Assembly: GCF_000736415.1 (NCBI RefSeq)
Contig: NZ_CP009043.1
Span: 372,001-436,000, forward strand
DNA from: Campylobacter iguaniorum
GTDB taxonomy: Bacteria > Campylobacterota > Campylobacteria > Campylobacterales > Campylobacteraceae
Reading direction: 5' to 3'
DNA: 64,000 nt
A model generated the notes under the pieces. That model saw only the letters and a program-made list of their open reading frames with translations, did no database searches and was not told where the DNA came from. This document shows, one piece after another, positions 6,024-14,683 of this stretch; positions within the stretch are counted from its first letter, which is position 1, and each line of letters opens with the position of its first letter. Position numbers and translations under genes: made by a program.

Positions 6024-7304
6024 TCAAGCTACCACATTTGGGAAGTCGAATACGACTCTTCCGCTTTTTATAGTTATGAGACTAGCTCCTTTTAGCTTTT
6101 TGCCTAGTAGTGGTGAGTTTTTGGATTTGGATTTGTTTAAGCTCTCGTCATAAACATACTCAAAATCTGGATCTATGATAGCAATATCGGCTAAAAATCC
6201 CTCTTTTATCTCGCCTTTGTTTGGCAAATTTAGTATTTTGGCTGGATTTTTGCTAGTGAGCCTTGCCATGTCGTTGTAGCTAATGACACCTTGGCGGACT
6301 AAATTTAAAGTAAGTGGCACAAGGGTTTGAAGACCCAAAATACCAAATGGAGCTTTGTCAAACTCTAAGAATTTTTCATCTGTGTGATGTGGTGCGTGAT
6401 CGGTGCAAATGACGTCGATAGAGCCGTTTTTAAGCCCATTTCTCATAGCCTCTACATCACTTTTGGTGCGAAGTGGTGGAGACATTTTGAAGTTTGTGTC
6501 GTAGCTTATCAGCTCGCTTTCATCGAATGTAAAGTGATGAGGACAAACCTCGCAAGTGATGTTTATGCCATCTTTTTTAGCTTGCTCGATGAGCTTTAGT
6601 GAGTAGGCGCTACTGACGTGAGCGACGTGGATGTGTCCGCCTGTGAGCTTGGCTAAAAGCATATCGCGACTTATCATTATCTCTTCTTGCTCTCTTGGCA
6701 TTCCTTTTATGCCTAAAAGCATAGACATTTTGCCCTCATTCATGTGACCACCACGACATAAAGAGCAGTCTTGGGAGTGATTGATGATGAAGCTTTTATG
6801 AAATGCTGAGTATTCCAGAGCTGAACGCATAACATCACTTGAGCTAACAGGAAGTCCATCATCGCTAAACGCCACGCATCCAGCTTCGCTCATATCGCCC
6901 ATTTCGGTGATACCTTTGCCACCCATGCCCTTTGTGATAGCTCCGATAGGAAGCAAGTCGATAAGACCACGTTTTTTGGCTTTGGCTATCATATCGCGGG
7001 TTATGACTGCATTGTCATTGACTGGATTTGTGTTTGCCATAGGACAGCAAGTAGTCACGCCACCAGCGACTGCACTCATAGAGCCTGTGATGATATCGTC
7101 TTTGTACTCAAGTCCTGGATCTCTGAAATGCACGTGCATATCAATAAGACCTGGAAATACCAGCTTGCCACTAGCGTCTATGATTTTATCGGCTTTTGGC
7201 TCATCAGACGAGATTGATTTTATAATCTCATTTTCTATTAAAATATTTGCTTTTAAAGTTTGAGTAGCGTTTATGATAGTCGCGTTTTTTATAAGTGTTG
7301 TCAT
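6024..7304 (-). CDS. pyrC: Dihydroorotase PyrC (class I)
   Basis: Catalyses ring closure of carbamoyl-aspartate to dihydroorotate, the third step of pyrimidine synthesis. The 426-residue chain has the amidohydrolase metal motif DMHVHFRDPG near residues 55-64, a second zinc-binding His region (HVAHVSSA, CEVCPHHFT) and the late metal-ligand Asp in CTDHAPHH at about 299-306. The length and motifs place it with class I (about 45 kDa) enzymes, which often work with aspartate carbamoyltransferase in a complex. pyrB lies immediately upstream with only a two-base gap, so the two are one translationally coupled operon. Confidence 0.93.
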   Translation of the reverse strand: MTTLIKNATIINATQTLKANILIENEIIKSISSDEPKADKIIDASGKLVFPGLIDMHVHFRDPGLEYKDDIITGSMSAVAGGVTTCCPMANTNPVNDNAVITRDMIAKAKKRGLIDLLPIGAITKGMGGKGITEMGDMSEAGCVAFSDDGLPVSSSDVMRSALEYSAFHKSFIINHSQDCSLCRGGHMNEGKMSMLLGIKGMPREQEEIMISRDMLLAKLTGGHIHVAHVSSAYSLKLIEQAKKDGINITCEVCPHHFTFDESELISYDTNFKMSPPLRTKSDVEAMRNGLKNGSIDVICTDHAPHHTDEKFLEFDKAPFGILGLQTLVPLTLNLVRQGVISYNDMARLTSKNPAKILNLPNKGEIKEGFLADIAIIDPDFEYVYDESLNKSKSKNSPLLGKKLKGASLITIKSGRVVFDFPNVVA

Positions 7305-7306
7305 TT

Positions 7307-8239
7307 TTAAGCCTTGAATTTGTTTTGATAAACTGTTTTTAAAACTGCCATTCTGATAGCTACGCCGTTTTCGACTTGGTCAAGTATGCTAGAAATCCTT
7401 GGATCGTCTGCGACGTCTGAGTTTAGCTCCACGCCTCTGTTTATCGGGCCTGGGTGGAGTATGATGACATTATCCTTTGCTACTTCTAAGCGTCTTTTGG
7501 TGAGTCCAAAATACTTGCTATATTCTCTTACGCTTGGGAATGCGACCTCGCCATCGCTTCTTTCTAGCTGGATTCTAAGCATGATTATAGCGTCGCTTCC
7601 GCGAACTGCTTCGTCCATATCACGGCAAATTTCACAGCCAAAAATCTCGGCATTTTGCATAAACATCGGAGGCCCAAAAAGCCTTACTTTGATGCCTAAA
7701 GTCTGCATTGCATAGATATTTGATCTAGCTACTCGTGAGTGAAATATATCGCCTATTATCGTGACTGTGAGATTTTCAAAGCTACCTTTAGACTCAAAGA
7801 TTGTAAGCAAATCAAGCAAGGCTTGTGTAGGGTGCTCATTGCAGCCATCGCCTGCATTTATGACGCATGAGGGCGTGTTCTTAGCGACGAACTGGGCTGA
7901 GCCAGAGCTGTAGTGACGCACGATAAACACATCAGTTTTCATAGCTTCTATGTTGTTTATGGTGTCGATTAGGGTTTCGCCTTTATTGGTGCTTGAAGTG
8001 CTTGAGCTGAAATTTATCGTATCAGCGCCAAGCCTTTTGCCAGCTATTTCAAAGCTAGTTCTCGTGCGAGTGGAATTCTCAAAAAAGGCATTGACGACGG
8101 TCACGCCTTTTAATATCGGATCTTTTTTAACTGGCTCTAAATTTAGCTTTTTATACTCTTTGGCTAAATTTAAAAATGAATAAATATCATCTTTGCTTAA
8201 GTCTTTTGTAGAAATCAAATCTTTTTTTGTGTAGGTCAT
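7307..8239 (-). CDS. pyrB: Aspartate carbamoyltransferase catalytic subunit
   Basis: Transfers the carbamoyl group from carbamoyl phosphate to aspartate. The 310-residue protein shows the carbamoyl-phosphate motif STRTRTSFEIA near residues 55-65, HPTQALLDLLT near 136-146, and the aspartate-binding region with HPGPINRGVE near 267-276. No pyrI regulatory subunit gene is adjacent, as is usual for ATCases that pair with a class I dihydroorotase. It is the first gene of the pyrB-pyrC operon and diverges from prs across a 107-base gap. carA, encoding the small subunit of the enzyme that makes carbamoyl phosphate, is elsewhere in this window at 46784. Confidence 0.95.
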   Translation of the reverse strand: MTYTKKDLISTKDLSKDDIYSFLNLAKEYKKLNLEPVKKDPILKGVTVVNAFFENSTRTRTSFEIAGKRLGADTINFSSSTSSTNKGETLIDTINNIEAMKTDVFIVRHYSSGSAQFVAKNTPSCVINAGDGCNEHPTQALLDLLTIFESKGSFENLTVTIIGDIFHSRVARSNIYAMQTLGIKVRLFGPPMFMQNAEIFGCEICRDMDEAVRGSDAIIMLRIQLERSDGEVAFPSVREYSKYFGLTKRRLEVAKDNVIILHPGPINRGVELNSDVADDPRISSILDQVENGVAIRMAVLKTVYQNKFKA

Positions 8240-8346
8240 GATGCTCTCCGCTTTTAGATTTGCAATTTTACAAAAAACTAGCTTAATTTTTAAATTTAAG
8301 CATTGTTAGGCTAAAATTAGGCAATTTTTTTGCGAAGGTAAATTTA

Positions 8347-9276
8347 ATGCGAGGTTATAAAATTTTTTCTGGAACTGCGAATGTTGAGTTTTCAAAAATG
8401 GTGGCAAAATACCTAGGAATTCCTCTAAGTGAAGCTAGTATAAAACGCTTTAGTGATGGCGAAATCAGCGTCCAAATCGGCGAAAGCGTACGTGGAAAAG
8501 ATGTATTTATCATACAGCCAACCTGTGCTCCAGCAAATATAAATTTGATGGAACTTCTAATACTAACAGATGCTTTAAAAAGAAGTAGCGCAAGCTCGAT
8601 AACTGCTGTTATACCGTATTTTGGCTATGCAAGACAAGATAGAAAAGCAGCTCCAAGAGTGCCGATCACTGCTAAGCTTGTGGCAAATATGATGCAAACA
8701 GCTGGCATAGATAGAGTCGTGACTATGGATCTTCACGCTGGACAAATTCAAGGATTTTTTGATATTCCAGTTGATAATCTATATGGAACTATGGTTTTTA
8801 CTGATTATGTAAAAAGCAAAAACTTGCCAAACCCAATAGTAGCAAGCCCTGATGTGGGCGGCGTGGCACGTGCTAGGGCTTTAGCAAAGACAATGAACCT
8901 AGATATGGTTATCGTAGATAAGCGTCGTGAAAAAGCAAATGAAAGCGAAGTCATGAACGTGATCGGTGATGTAAATGGCAAAGACGTGATACTAATCGAT
9001 GATATGATCGATACTGCTGGAACTATCGTAAAAGCTGCTGAGGTGTTTAAGAAAAAAGGCGCAACTAGTGTAATGGCGTTTTGTACTCATCCAGTGCTTA
9101 GTGGCCCAGCCTATGAAAGACTATCAAAAGGCATGTTAGATGAGCTAGTAGTGACTGATACTATACCTCTAAAAGAGCAAAACGAGCATATAAAAGTGAT
9201 AAGCGTGGCACCGCTTTTTGGAGAAGTAATACGCCGTGTTTATCATGATGAAAGTGTGAATTCTCTATTCTCTTAA
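8347..9276 (+). CDS. prs: Ribose-phosphate pyrophosphokinase
   Basis: Makes PRPP from ribose 5-phosphate and ATP, feeding purine, pyrimidine, histidine and NAD synthesis. The 309-residue chain starts with the typical KIFSGTANVEFS segment, contains YFGYARQDRK near residues 93-102 (ATP site), the flexible-loop DKRRE near 197-201, and the PRPP signature VILIDDMIDTAGT near 216-228. Length is standard for class I enzymes. GAAGGTAAATTTA supplies the ribosome site before ATG 8347. It is transcribed away from pyrB, so the two PRPP- and pyrimidine-related units are divergent neighbours. Confidence 0.95.
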   Translation: MRGYKIFSGTANVEFSKMVAKYLGIPLSEASIKRFSDGEISVQIGESVRGKDVFIIQPTCAPANINLMELLILTDALKRSSASSITAVIPYFGYARQDRKAAPRVPITAKLVANMMQTAGIDRVVTMDLHAGQIQGFFDIPVDNLYGTMVFTDYVKSKNLPNPIVASPDVGGVARARALAKTMNLDMVIVDKRREKANESEVMNVIGDVNGKDVILIDDMIDTAGTIVKAAEVFKKKGATSVMAFCTHPVLSGPAYERLSKGMLDELVVTDTIPLKEQNEHIKVISVAPLFGEVIRRVYHDESVNSLFS

Positions 9277-9326
9277 ACTTTATCTTTTGAGTTCTTTTTG
9301 AGGAGTTTCGATATTCTCTTCACTGC

Positions 9327-9345
9327 GACGCACAATGAGTGCGTC
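9327..9345. repeat. Perfect palindrome downstream of prs
   Basis: GACGCAC (9327-9333) and GTGCGTC (9339-9345) around an AATGA loop, 50 bases after the prs stop. No U-run follows, so it is not a standard terminator, although it may be the base of a transcript end. The rest of the 271-base gap from 9277 to 9547 has no gene-like frame. Confidence 0.45.
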
Positions 9346-9420
9346 TCATTCGCTCATATCTCACAACCACAAAAATAATCTCAAAATCTTTCAGCTTCAA
9401 AATTTTGTATTTATTTTGCA

Positions 9421-9450
9421 TCATTGCGAGGCTTTAGCCGTGACAATCTA
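9421..9450. repeat. Half copy of the TCATTGCGA-type repeat
   Basis: Begins TCATTGCGAGGC and ends GACAATCTA, matching one arm of the inverted repeat at 4927-5002 at both ends but with a different middle. No facing arm is seen. Confidence 0.5.
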
Positions 9451-9512
9451 AATTTAAACACCATTTAACTACTCTTTAAAAGCTTTTTAACCAAAATTAA
9501 CGAAAATTTTTA

Positions 9513-9518
9513 TATAAT
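9513..9518 (+). promoter_or_regulatory. Predicted -10 box for lepA
   Basis: TATAAT at 9513-9518 in the context TTTTTATATAATGC, 30 bases before the lepA ATG. AT-rich upstream sequence replaces a -35 box. Confidence 0.55.
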
Positions 9519-9547
9519 GCAACTCTTATATTAAATTTAGGAAATTT

Positions 9548-11338
9548 ATGAAACATATACGAAATTTTAGCATTATAGCCCATATTGATCATGGCAAAAG
9601 CACTTTGGCTGATCGCATTATCAGTGAGTGCGGAGCTATCAGCGATAGGCAGATGAGCGCCCAAGTCATGGATACTATGGATATAGAAAAAGAGCGTGGC
9701 ATCACTATAAAAGCCCAAAGTGTTAGGCTTACTTACAAATATAATAATGAAGTTTATATACTAAATTTGATAGACACTCCAGGACACGTGGATTTCAGCT
9801 ATGAGGTTAGTCGCTCACTTGCTAGTTGCGAAGGGGCTTTGCTCGTAGTAGACGCTAGCCAAGGCGTAGAGGCTCAGACTATTGCAAATGTTTATATCGC
9901 ACTTGAAAACAGTCTTGAAATCATACCAGTTATAAACAAAATCGATCTCCCAGCAGCCGATCCAGACCGTGTAAAAAACGAAATAGAGCATATCATCGGG
10001 CTTGATTGTACTCAGGCTATCGAGGTCAGTGCAAAGACAGGAATAGGCATAAAAGAGCTGATAGAAGCTATCATCACAAGGATTCCAGCGCCCGCAACGA
10101 GGCCAGAAGCGCCGCTTAAAGCACTTATTTATGATAGCTGGTTTGATAACTATCTTGGTGCTTTAGCACTTGTTCGCATATATGATGGCAAGCTTAGCAA
10201 GGGGGATGAAGTTTACGTCATGGGAACAGACAAAAAGCACATCGTGCTAGATCTCATGTATCCACACCCACTAAGCCCTATCAAGACTTCAAATTTAAGT
10301 GGTGGCGAAGTAGGTATTGTCGTGCTTGGGCTAAAAAACGTAAGCGATGTAAGCGTCGGGGACACTATAACTCTAGCTAAAAACAAAGCCAGCGAGCCAA
10401 TAGGTGGCTTTGAAAAGGCTAAGCCATTTGTTTTTGCTGGGCTTTATCCTATCGATACTGATAAATTTGAAGACTTAAGAGACGCACTTGATAAGCTAAA
10501 GCTAAATGATAGCTCAATCAGCTATGAGCCTGAGACTTCAGCGGCTCTTGGATTTGGCTTTAGGGTAGGATTTTTGGGGTTACTCCATATGGAAGTTGTC
10601 AAAGAGCGTTTGGAACGTGAGTTTAATCTCGATCTTATAGCTACAGCTCCGACTGTGACTTATGAAGTGGTGCAAACTGATGGTATCACAGTCTCTATCC
10701 AAAACCCAAGCGAATTACCGCCAGTCAATAAAATAGAGTTCATCAAAGAGCCTTATGTAAAAGCTACAGTGATTACTCCGACTGAGTTTTTAGGTAATAT
10801 CATCACGCTTTTAAATAACCGCCGTGCAGTGCAGACTAAGATGGATTATATCACGACTACAAGGGTACTTTTAGAGTATGATATACCGATGAATGAGATA
10901 GTTATGGACTTTTATGATAAGCTAAAGAGCGCCACAAAGGGCTATGCAAGTTTTGATTATGAGCCAAGCGATTATAGGGTTGGGAATTTGGTCAAGTTAG
11001 ACATCAAAGTAGCTGGAGAGACGGTGGATGCACTATCTATCATCGTGCCAGAAGAAAAGGCGATGAGTAAGGGTAGGGATTTTGTAAAGACTATGAAAGA
11101 GCTTGTGCCAAGGCAGCTTTTTGAAGTAGCGATTCAAGCTAGCGTAGGCAACAAAATCATAGCTAGAGAAACAGTCAAATCAATGGGTAAAAACGTAACT
11201 GCAAAGTGCTATGGTGGCGATATCACACGTAAAAGAAAACTTCTTGAAAAGCAAAAAGAGGGTAAAAAACGTATGAAAGCCATAGGTAAGGTCACATTGC
11301 CACAAGAGGCGTTTTTGAGCGTTTTGAAAATTGATTAA
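9548..11338 (+). CDS. lepA: Elongation factor 4 (LepA), ribosome back-translocating GTPase
   Basis: A 596-residue translational GTPase, the usual length for LepA. The G motifs are clear: AHIDHGKST near residues 11-19 (G1), DTPGHVDF near 75-82 (G3) and NKIDLP near 129-134 (G4). EF-G-like domains follow, with LepA's special C-terminal domain and no EF-G domain IV; the end contains [21 protein letters not shown]-type sequence, shortened here to GGDITRKRK and the basic tail. It acts on stalled ribosomes and in initiation or assembly. It has its own promoter and is followed after 31 bases by a tautomerase gene, possibly co-transcribed. Confidence 0.96.
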   Translation: MKHIRNFSIIAHIDHGKSTLADRIISECGAISDRQMSAQVMDTMDIEKERGITIKAQSVRLTYKYNNEVYILNLIDTPGHVDFSYEVSRSLASCEGALLVVDASQGVEAQTIANVYIALENSLEIIPVINKIDLPAADPDRVKNEIEHIIGLDCTQAIEVSAKTGIGIKELIEAIITRIPAPATRPEAPLKALIYDSWFDNYLGALALVRIYDGKLSKGDEVYVMGTDKKHIVLDLMYPHPLSPIKTSNLSGGEVGIVVLGLKNVSDVSVGDTITLAKNKASEPIGGFEKAKPFVFAGLYPIDTDKFEDLRDALDKLKLNDSSISYEPETSAALGFGFRVGFLGLLHMEVVKERLEREFNLDLIATAPTVTYEVVQTDGITVSIQNPSELPPVNKIEFIKEPYVKATVITPTEFLGNIITLLNNRRAVQTKMDYITTTRVLLEYDIPMNEIVMDFYDKLKSATKGYASFDYEPSDYRVGNLVKLDIKVAGETVDALSIIVPEEKAMSKGRDFVKTMKELVPRQLFEVAIQASVGNKIIARETVKSMGKNVTAKCYGGDITRKRKLLEKQKEGKKRMKAIGKVTLPQEAFLSVLKID

Positions 11339-11369
11339 ATTTAGAACGAAATTTGCTTAAGGATACAAA

Positions 11370-11579
11370 ATGCCATACGTAAATATAAAAGTCACAAAAG
11401 AAAATGGTGAGCCGACAAAGGCGCAAAAAGCTGAGCTTATAGAGGGTGTAACTGAGCTTATTTGCAAGGTTTTAGGCAGAAACAGATCAAGCACGGTCGT
11501 TGTCATAGATGAGATAGATATGGCAAATTACGGTCTAGGCGGGCAGAGTATAGAAGTAAAAAGAGCTAATAAAAGCTAA
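11370..11579 (+). CDS. 4-oxalocrotonate tautomerase family protein
   Basis: A 69-residue member of the 4-OT/DmpI superfamily, whose catalytic base is the N-terminal proline exposed after removal of the initiator Met. That Pro is present as residue 2, followed by the beta strand YVNIKV and a helix (AQKAELIEGVTELI). The second strand holds STVVVIDEID and the tail has GLGGQSIE. It is a few residues longer than canonical 62-residue 4-OT. Members in epsilonproteobacteria have no established pathway role, and no aromatic catabolism genes are near, so the physiological substrate is unknown. AAGGATACAAA precedes the ATG; gene order suggests co-transcription with lepA and the lipoprotein genes. Confidence 0.85.
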   Translation: MPYVNIKVTKENGEPTKAQKAELIEGVTELICKVLGRNRSSTVVVIDEIDMANYGLGGQSIEVKRANKS

Positions 11580-11591
11580 AAGGAGATTTGT

Positions 11592-12266
11592 ATGAAGAGT
11601 GTGATTTGGACGTTATTAGCAGCGTTATTTTTAGTCGGTTGTTCTAGTAAGAATGGCTTGTATATTGATAGTGGAAGTCAAAAATCTTATGAAACTATAA
11701 TGACTATAAAAACTAATTGTAAGCCATGCGATAGTGCTGCGATATACAAAACAACGATAAATGGTGCGAGTTATAAAAGCGATATGGCTATAAGTTGTTG
11801 TGAAAATGTACGCAAGATAGATACAAATGTCGCCTTGCAAAAAGTATATATACATCATGTTTGGGATCTAAGAGAAAATCAAAAAGTCATCTATGTCAAA
11901 AACTCAAAAACAGCTTATACGCTAAGTAGCAGAGCTGACGCTATGTTTTATTTGGCTTTAAGAGATGAGCTTATGAGTAGGGGTATCATGGTAGTAGATA
12001 GCCAAACTTCGCCATATACTTTAAAAGTTGATTTTGCTTTTAGCGATTTTGCTGGGGTTTATAATCCAGCTTACGCTCAGTTAAACTCAAAACTAATCGG
12101 AAATGTAAGCATGACAAATATAAACTATAAAAGAAAACGCCAAATCAGCACAACGCAAAATGTAACTGGACTAAAAAATCCAAGTTTGAGCGATTTTGAT
12201 CTATATATGGGGCTTCTTGCCAAACAAGCTGCAAACAAAGTAGCTGAAGAAATCAGCAAATTTTAA
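11592..12266 (+). CDS. Predicted outer-membrane lipoprotein
   Basis: A 224-residue exported protein with a lipoprotein signal: a short basic start, a hydrophobic run and the lipobox LVGC, giving the modified Cys at residue 17, followed by SSKNG. The mature part has three or four more Cys, including CKPC and a CC pair at about residues 64-65, which may form disulfides. I do not recognise a functional domain. AGGAG lies directly upstream of the ATG, and the gap to the tautomerase is 12 bases and to the next lipoprotein 9 bases, so the two lipoproteins form an operon and may work together. Confidence 0.8.
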   Translation: MKSVIWTLLAALFLVGCSSKNGLYIDSGSQKSYETIMTIKTNCKPCDSAAIYKTTINGASYKSDMAISCCENVRKIDTNVALQKVYIHHVWDLRENQKVIYVKNSKTAYTLSSRADAMFYLALRDELMSRGIMVVDSQTSPYTLKVDFAFSDFAGVYNPAYAQLNSKLIGNVSMTNINYKRKRQISTTQNVTGLKNPSLSDFDLYMGLLAKQAANKVAEEISKF

Positions 12267-12275
12267 GGATAAAAT

Positions 12276-12827
12276 ATGAAAAATTTAGTATTAGCGACTA
12301 TTTTTGCATTTTTAGTGATTGGTTGCTCGAGCACCAATTCAGTTCTTAGCCTGCCAGCTTATGAAGCTAAGGGTATAAGCGTAACTCCTGGTGCAAATAT
12401 CATCATAAATAGCATAACTGATAAGAGAAAAAATACAAGCGTGATAGCCACTATAAGCGATTCTAAAGGCACTGTTGATGAGTATGTCACTCTTGGGGGC
12501 GATCTTACAAAATGGTTTGGCGAGTCGTTGCAAAAAGAGCTTTTAAAAAGTGGAGCTAGCCTTGGTGGAGGAGATGATGCTAAGGTGGTCGATATCACTA
12601 TCACCGAGCTAAAGGCGAATTTGAGCGGATATACAAAAGACAATATGAAAGGAAACTGCGAAATTTACATCAAAATTTACAGAGATGGCATGACAATCAC
12701 CAAACGCATATCTCAGCCACAAACGCAGTTCGCTCCTATCCATACAGCAGGTGCGTTTGATCCATTTGTCAAAGAAATCTTAGATGATATGGTAAGAAGA
12801 ACAGCAAAAGCAATCCTTATCAACTAA
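12276..12827 (+). CDS. YajG-like lipoprotein
   Basis: A 183-residue lipoprotein: hydrophobic signal ending in the lipobox VIGC (Cys at residue 17) and a Ser-rich linker. The mature part resembles the YajG/YjaG-type lipoprotein family, with a DKRKNTSVIATISD segment early, WFGESLQKEL in the middle, and a C-terminal helix carrying DDMVRRTAKAIL. Family members have no defined biochemical role. It follows another lipoprotein gene after nine bases and overlaps the comF-like gene by one base (TAATG at 12825-12829), so these three genes are translated together. Family assignment is moderate. Confidence 0.7.
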   Translation: MKNLVLATIFAFLVIGCSSTNSVLSLPAYEAKGISVTPGANIIINSITDKRKNTSVIATISDSKGTVDEYVTLGGDLTKWFGESLQKELLKSGASLGGGDDAKVVDITITELKANLSGYTKDNMKGNCEIYIKIYRDGMTITKRISQPQTQFAPIHTAGAFDPFVKEILDDMVRRTAKAILIN

Positions 12828-13396
12828 TGCGTTGCTTGAAATGTGGCAAATTTAGCTTTAAGTTTATTTGCAATGAGTGCAAATTTGCACTTAGTGAATT
12901 TGAAAATGGTGTGAGATATATTGATGGATTTAAGGTTTATTATTTTTACAAATATGACTCTATAAAAGACCTGCTTTATGCCAAGCACCAGATGCACGGA
13001 CATTTCGTTTTTAAAGTTTTAGCAAATTTGAGCTTTAAAAAATTTGCTAAGGAATTTGAGTTTGGAAGTGTGGTAAATGCAATTCCGCTAGATGATAATA
13101 TAAGAAGTGGATATTCACACACTGCAGTGCTTGCTAGGGCTTTGAAATCCCCTAGTATAGCTCCAGCCTATAGAGCTTTGAGAGCTAAAAGTAGTGTGAA
13201 ATACACTGGCAAAAGCTTGGAATTTCGCCAGAAAAATCCAAGAAATTTTGAACTTTTAAAGAGTATCAAAAATCCAGTGATTTTAGTCGATGACATCATC
13301 ACGACTGGCACAAGCATGAAAGAAGCGAAAAATCTACTTATCAAAAATGGAATTACTCCACTTTTTGGACTAGTTTTAGCCGATGCTAGAGAGTAA
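12827..13396 (+). CDS. ComF-family phosphoribosyltransferase-like protein
   Basis: A 189-residue ComF/GntX-type protein. The N-terminus has a small zinc-finger-like motif with CLKC at residues 3-6 and CNEC at 15-18. The C-terminal half is a type I phosphoribosyltransferase fold with the PRPP signature VILVDDIITTGTS near residues 151-163. ComF is needed for DNA uptake in naturally competent bacteria, probably as a helper for the ComFA helicase or for processing incoming DNA; in this window three pilin-like genes would fit such a system, but linkage is only suggestive. It overlaps the preceding lipoprotein gene and sits 13 bases before the phase-variable DUF4910 gene. Confidence 0.87.
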   Translation: MRCLKCGKFSFKFICNECKFALSEFENGVRYIDGFKVYYFYKYDSIKDLLYAKHQMHGHFVFKVLANLSFKKFAKEFEFGSVVNAIPLDDNIRSGYSHTAVLARALKSPSIAPAYRALRAKSSVKYTGKSLEFRQKNPRNFELLKSIKNPVILVDDIITTGTSMKEAKNLLIKNGITPLFGLVLADARE

Positions 13397-13409
13397 TAAA
13401 AGGATAAAA

Positions 13410-14683
13410 ATGTACGAACTTTTAAAAGAGCTTTTTTACATACCAAGAAGCATAACAGGCGATGGTTTTAGAAAAAGCTTATCGGTCTTAAACTCATATA
13501 TGGGGGGGGGGTAGTAAGGCAAAACTCAGTTCCTAGTGGAACAAAATGCTTTGATTGGATAGTGCCGCCTGAATGGAACGTAAAAGATGCTTACATCATC
13601 ACGCCAAGCGGTAAAAAAATATGCGAATTTAAAAAAAATAATCTACACCTTGTTGGCTACTCAGAGCCATTTCACGCAAAAATCAGCCTTAGTGAGCTAA
13701 AAAATCATCTCTATACTCACGCAAATTTGCCAGATGCCATTCCTTATGTGACTAGCTATTATCAAAAACGCTGGGGATTTTGTCTAAGTAAAAATGATTA
13801 CGACAAGCTAGAAGATGGTATTTATGAAGTTTTTATAGATACTGAATTTAACGAAAATGGAGAGTTAAATTATGGTGAGATTTTTATCAAAGGCGCGCAA
13901 AACCAAACAGATGAAATCCTAATCTCAACTTATCTTTGTCACCCACAAATGGCAAATAATGAGCTAAGTGGTCCGGTGGTTTTAAGTCAGCTTGTAAAGT
14001 GGCTAAAAAACCAAGAAAATCTGCGTTACAACTACCGTCTTATCATCATTCCAGAGACAATTGGTTCAATTTGTTATATCAGCAAAAATTATGAAGCTCT
14101 AAAGGCAAATGTAAAAGCTGGATTTGTGCTTAGCTGTATAGGTGATGAGAGAGCTTATAGCGTGGTTTTGAGCCCTGATGAGGATAGTTTGAGCGACAAA
14201 GTCGCACTTCATACTATCAAATTCCGCCAAAATCCTAAAATTTACTCGTTTTTACTGCGTGGAAGCGATGAAAGACAGTTTAATACGCCAAATTTAAATT
14301 TGGGTATTGCGACACTTGGAAGGTCTAGTTTTAATAGATATGATGAGTATCACACAAGCTTAGATGATTTGAGTGTGGTGACGCAAAACGGGCTTGAAGG
14401 AGGGCTGGAATTTATCCAAAACTGTATTTTAAATCTTGAAATCAATAAAATTTACTCTACTACAACTACTTGTGAGCCAAATTTAGGCTCGCGTGGTCTT
14501 ATTAATACTATAAATTCTGGAATGTATCCCAAAGATATGACTATGTTGCGAGATTTTTTAGCATTTTGCAATGGCAAGCGAAGCGTAATACAAATAGCCG
14601 ACAAGCTTGGTGTCGAGGCAAAAAATCTAAAAAATATAATAGAAAATTTACTGAAATTTGAGTTAATAAGGGAGATGAAATGA
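13410..14683 (+). CDS. Phase-variable DUF4910/M28-like protein, frame OFF at a G10 tract
   Basis: The frame opening at ATG 13410 (MYELLKELFYIPRSITGD...) enters a run of ten G at 13502-13511 and stops at TAG 13512. The remaining 1.1 kb is open in another frame to TGA 14681-14683. With 8 or 11 G the two frames join into one protein of about 424 residues. It then resembles the DUF2172/DUF4910 family: an M28 aminopeptidase-like core (CHPQMANNELSG, IIPETIGSI) and a C-terminal winged-helix segment. The expected Asp of the metal motif is Asn here, so peptidase activity is doubtful. The C. jejuni relative Cj1295 is also poly-G switched and needed to add a di-O-methylglyceric acid group to flagellin pseudaminic acid. 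First gene of the six-gene cluster. Confidence 0.88.
13502..13511 (+). repeat. Poly-G contingency tract (G10) in the DUF4910 gene
   Basis: Ten consecutive G starting at the third base of codon ATG (13500-13502). G10 leads to TAG immediately after; G8 or G11 puts the downstream frame in register; G9 would also be off. Such tracts slip during replication in Campylobacter and switch surface-structure genes. Confidence 0.92.

Noticed and set aside
9327-9345. Rho-independent terminator of prs
   Set aside because: The stem is perfect but lacks a U-run on either side; kept only as a palindrome.
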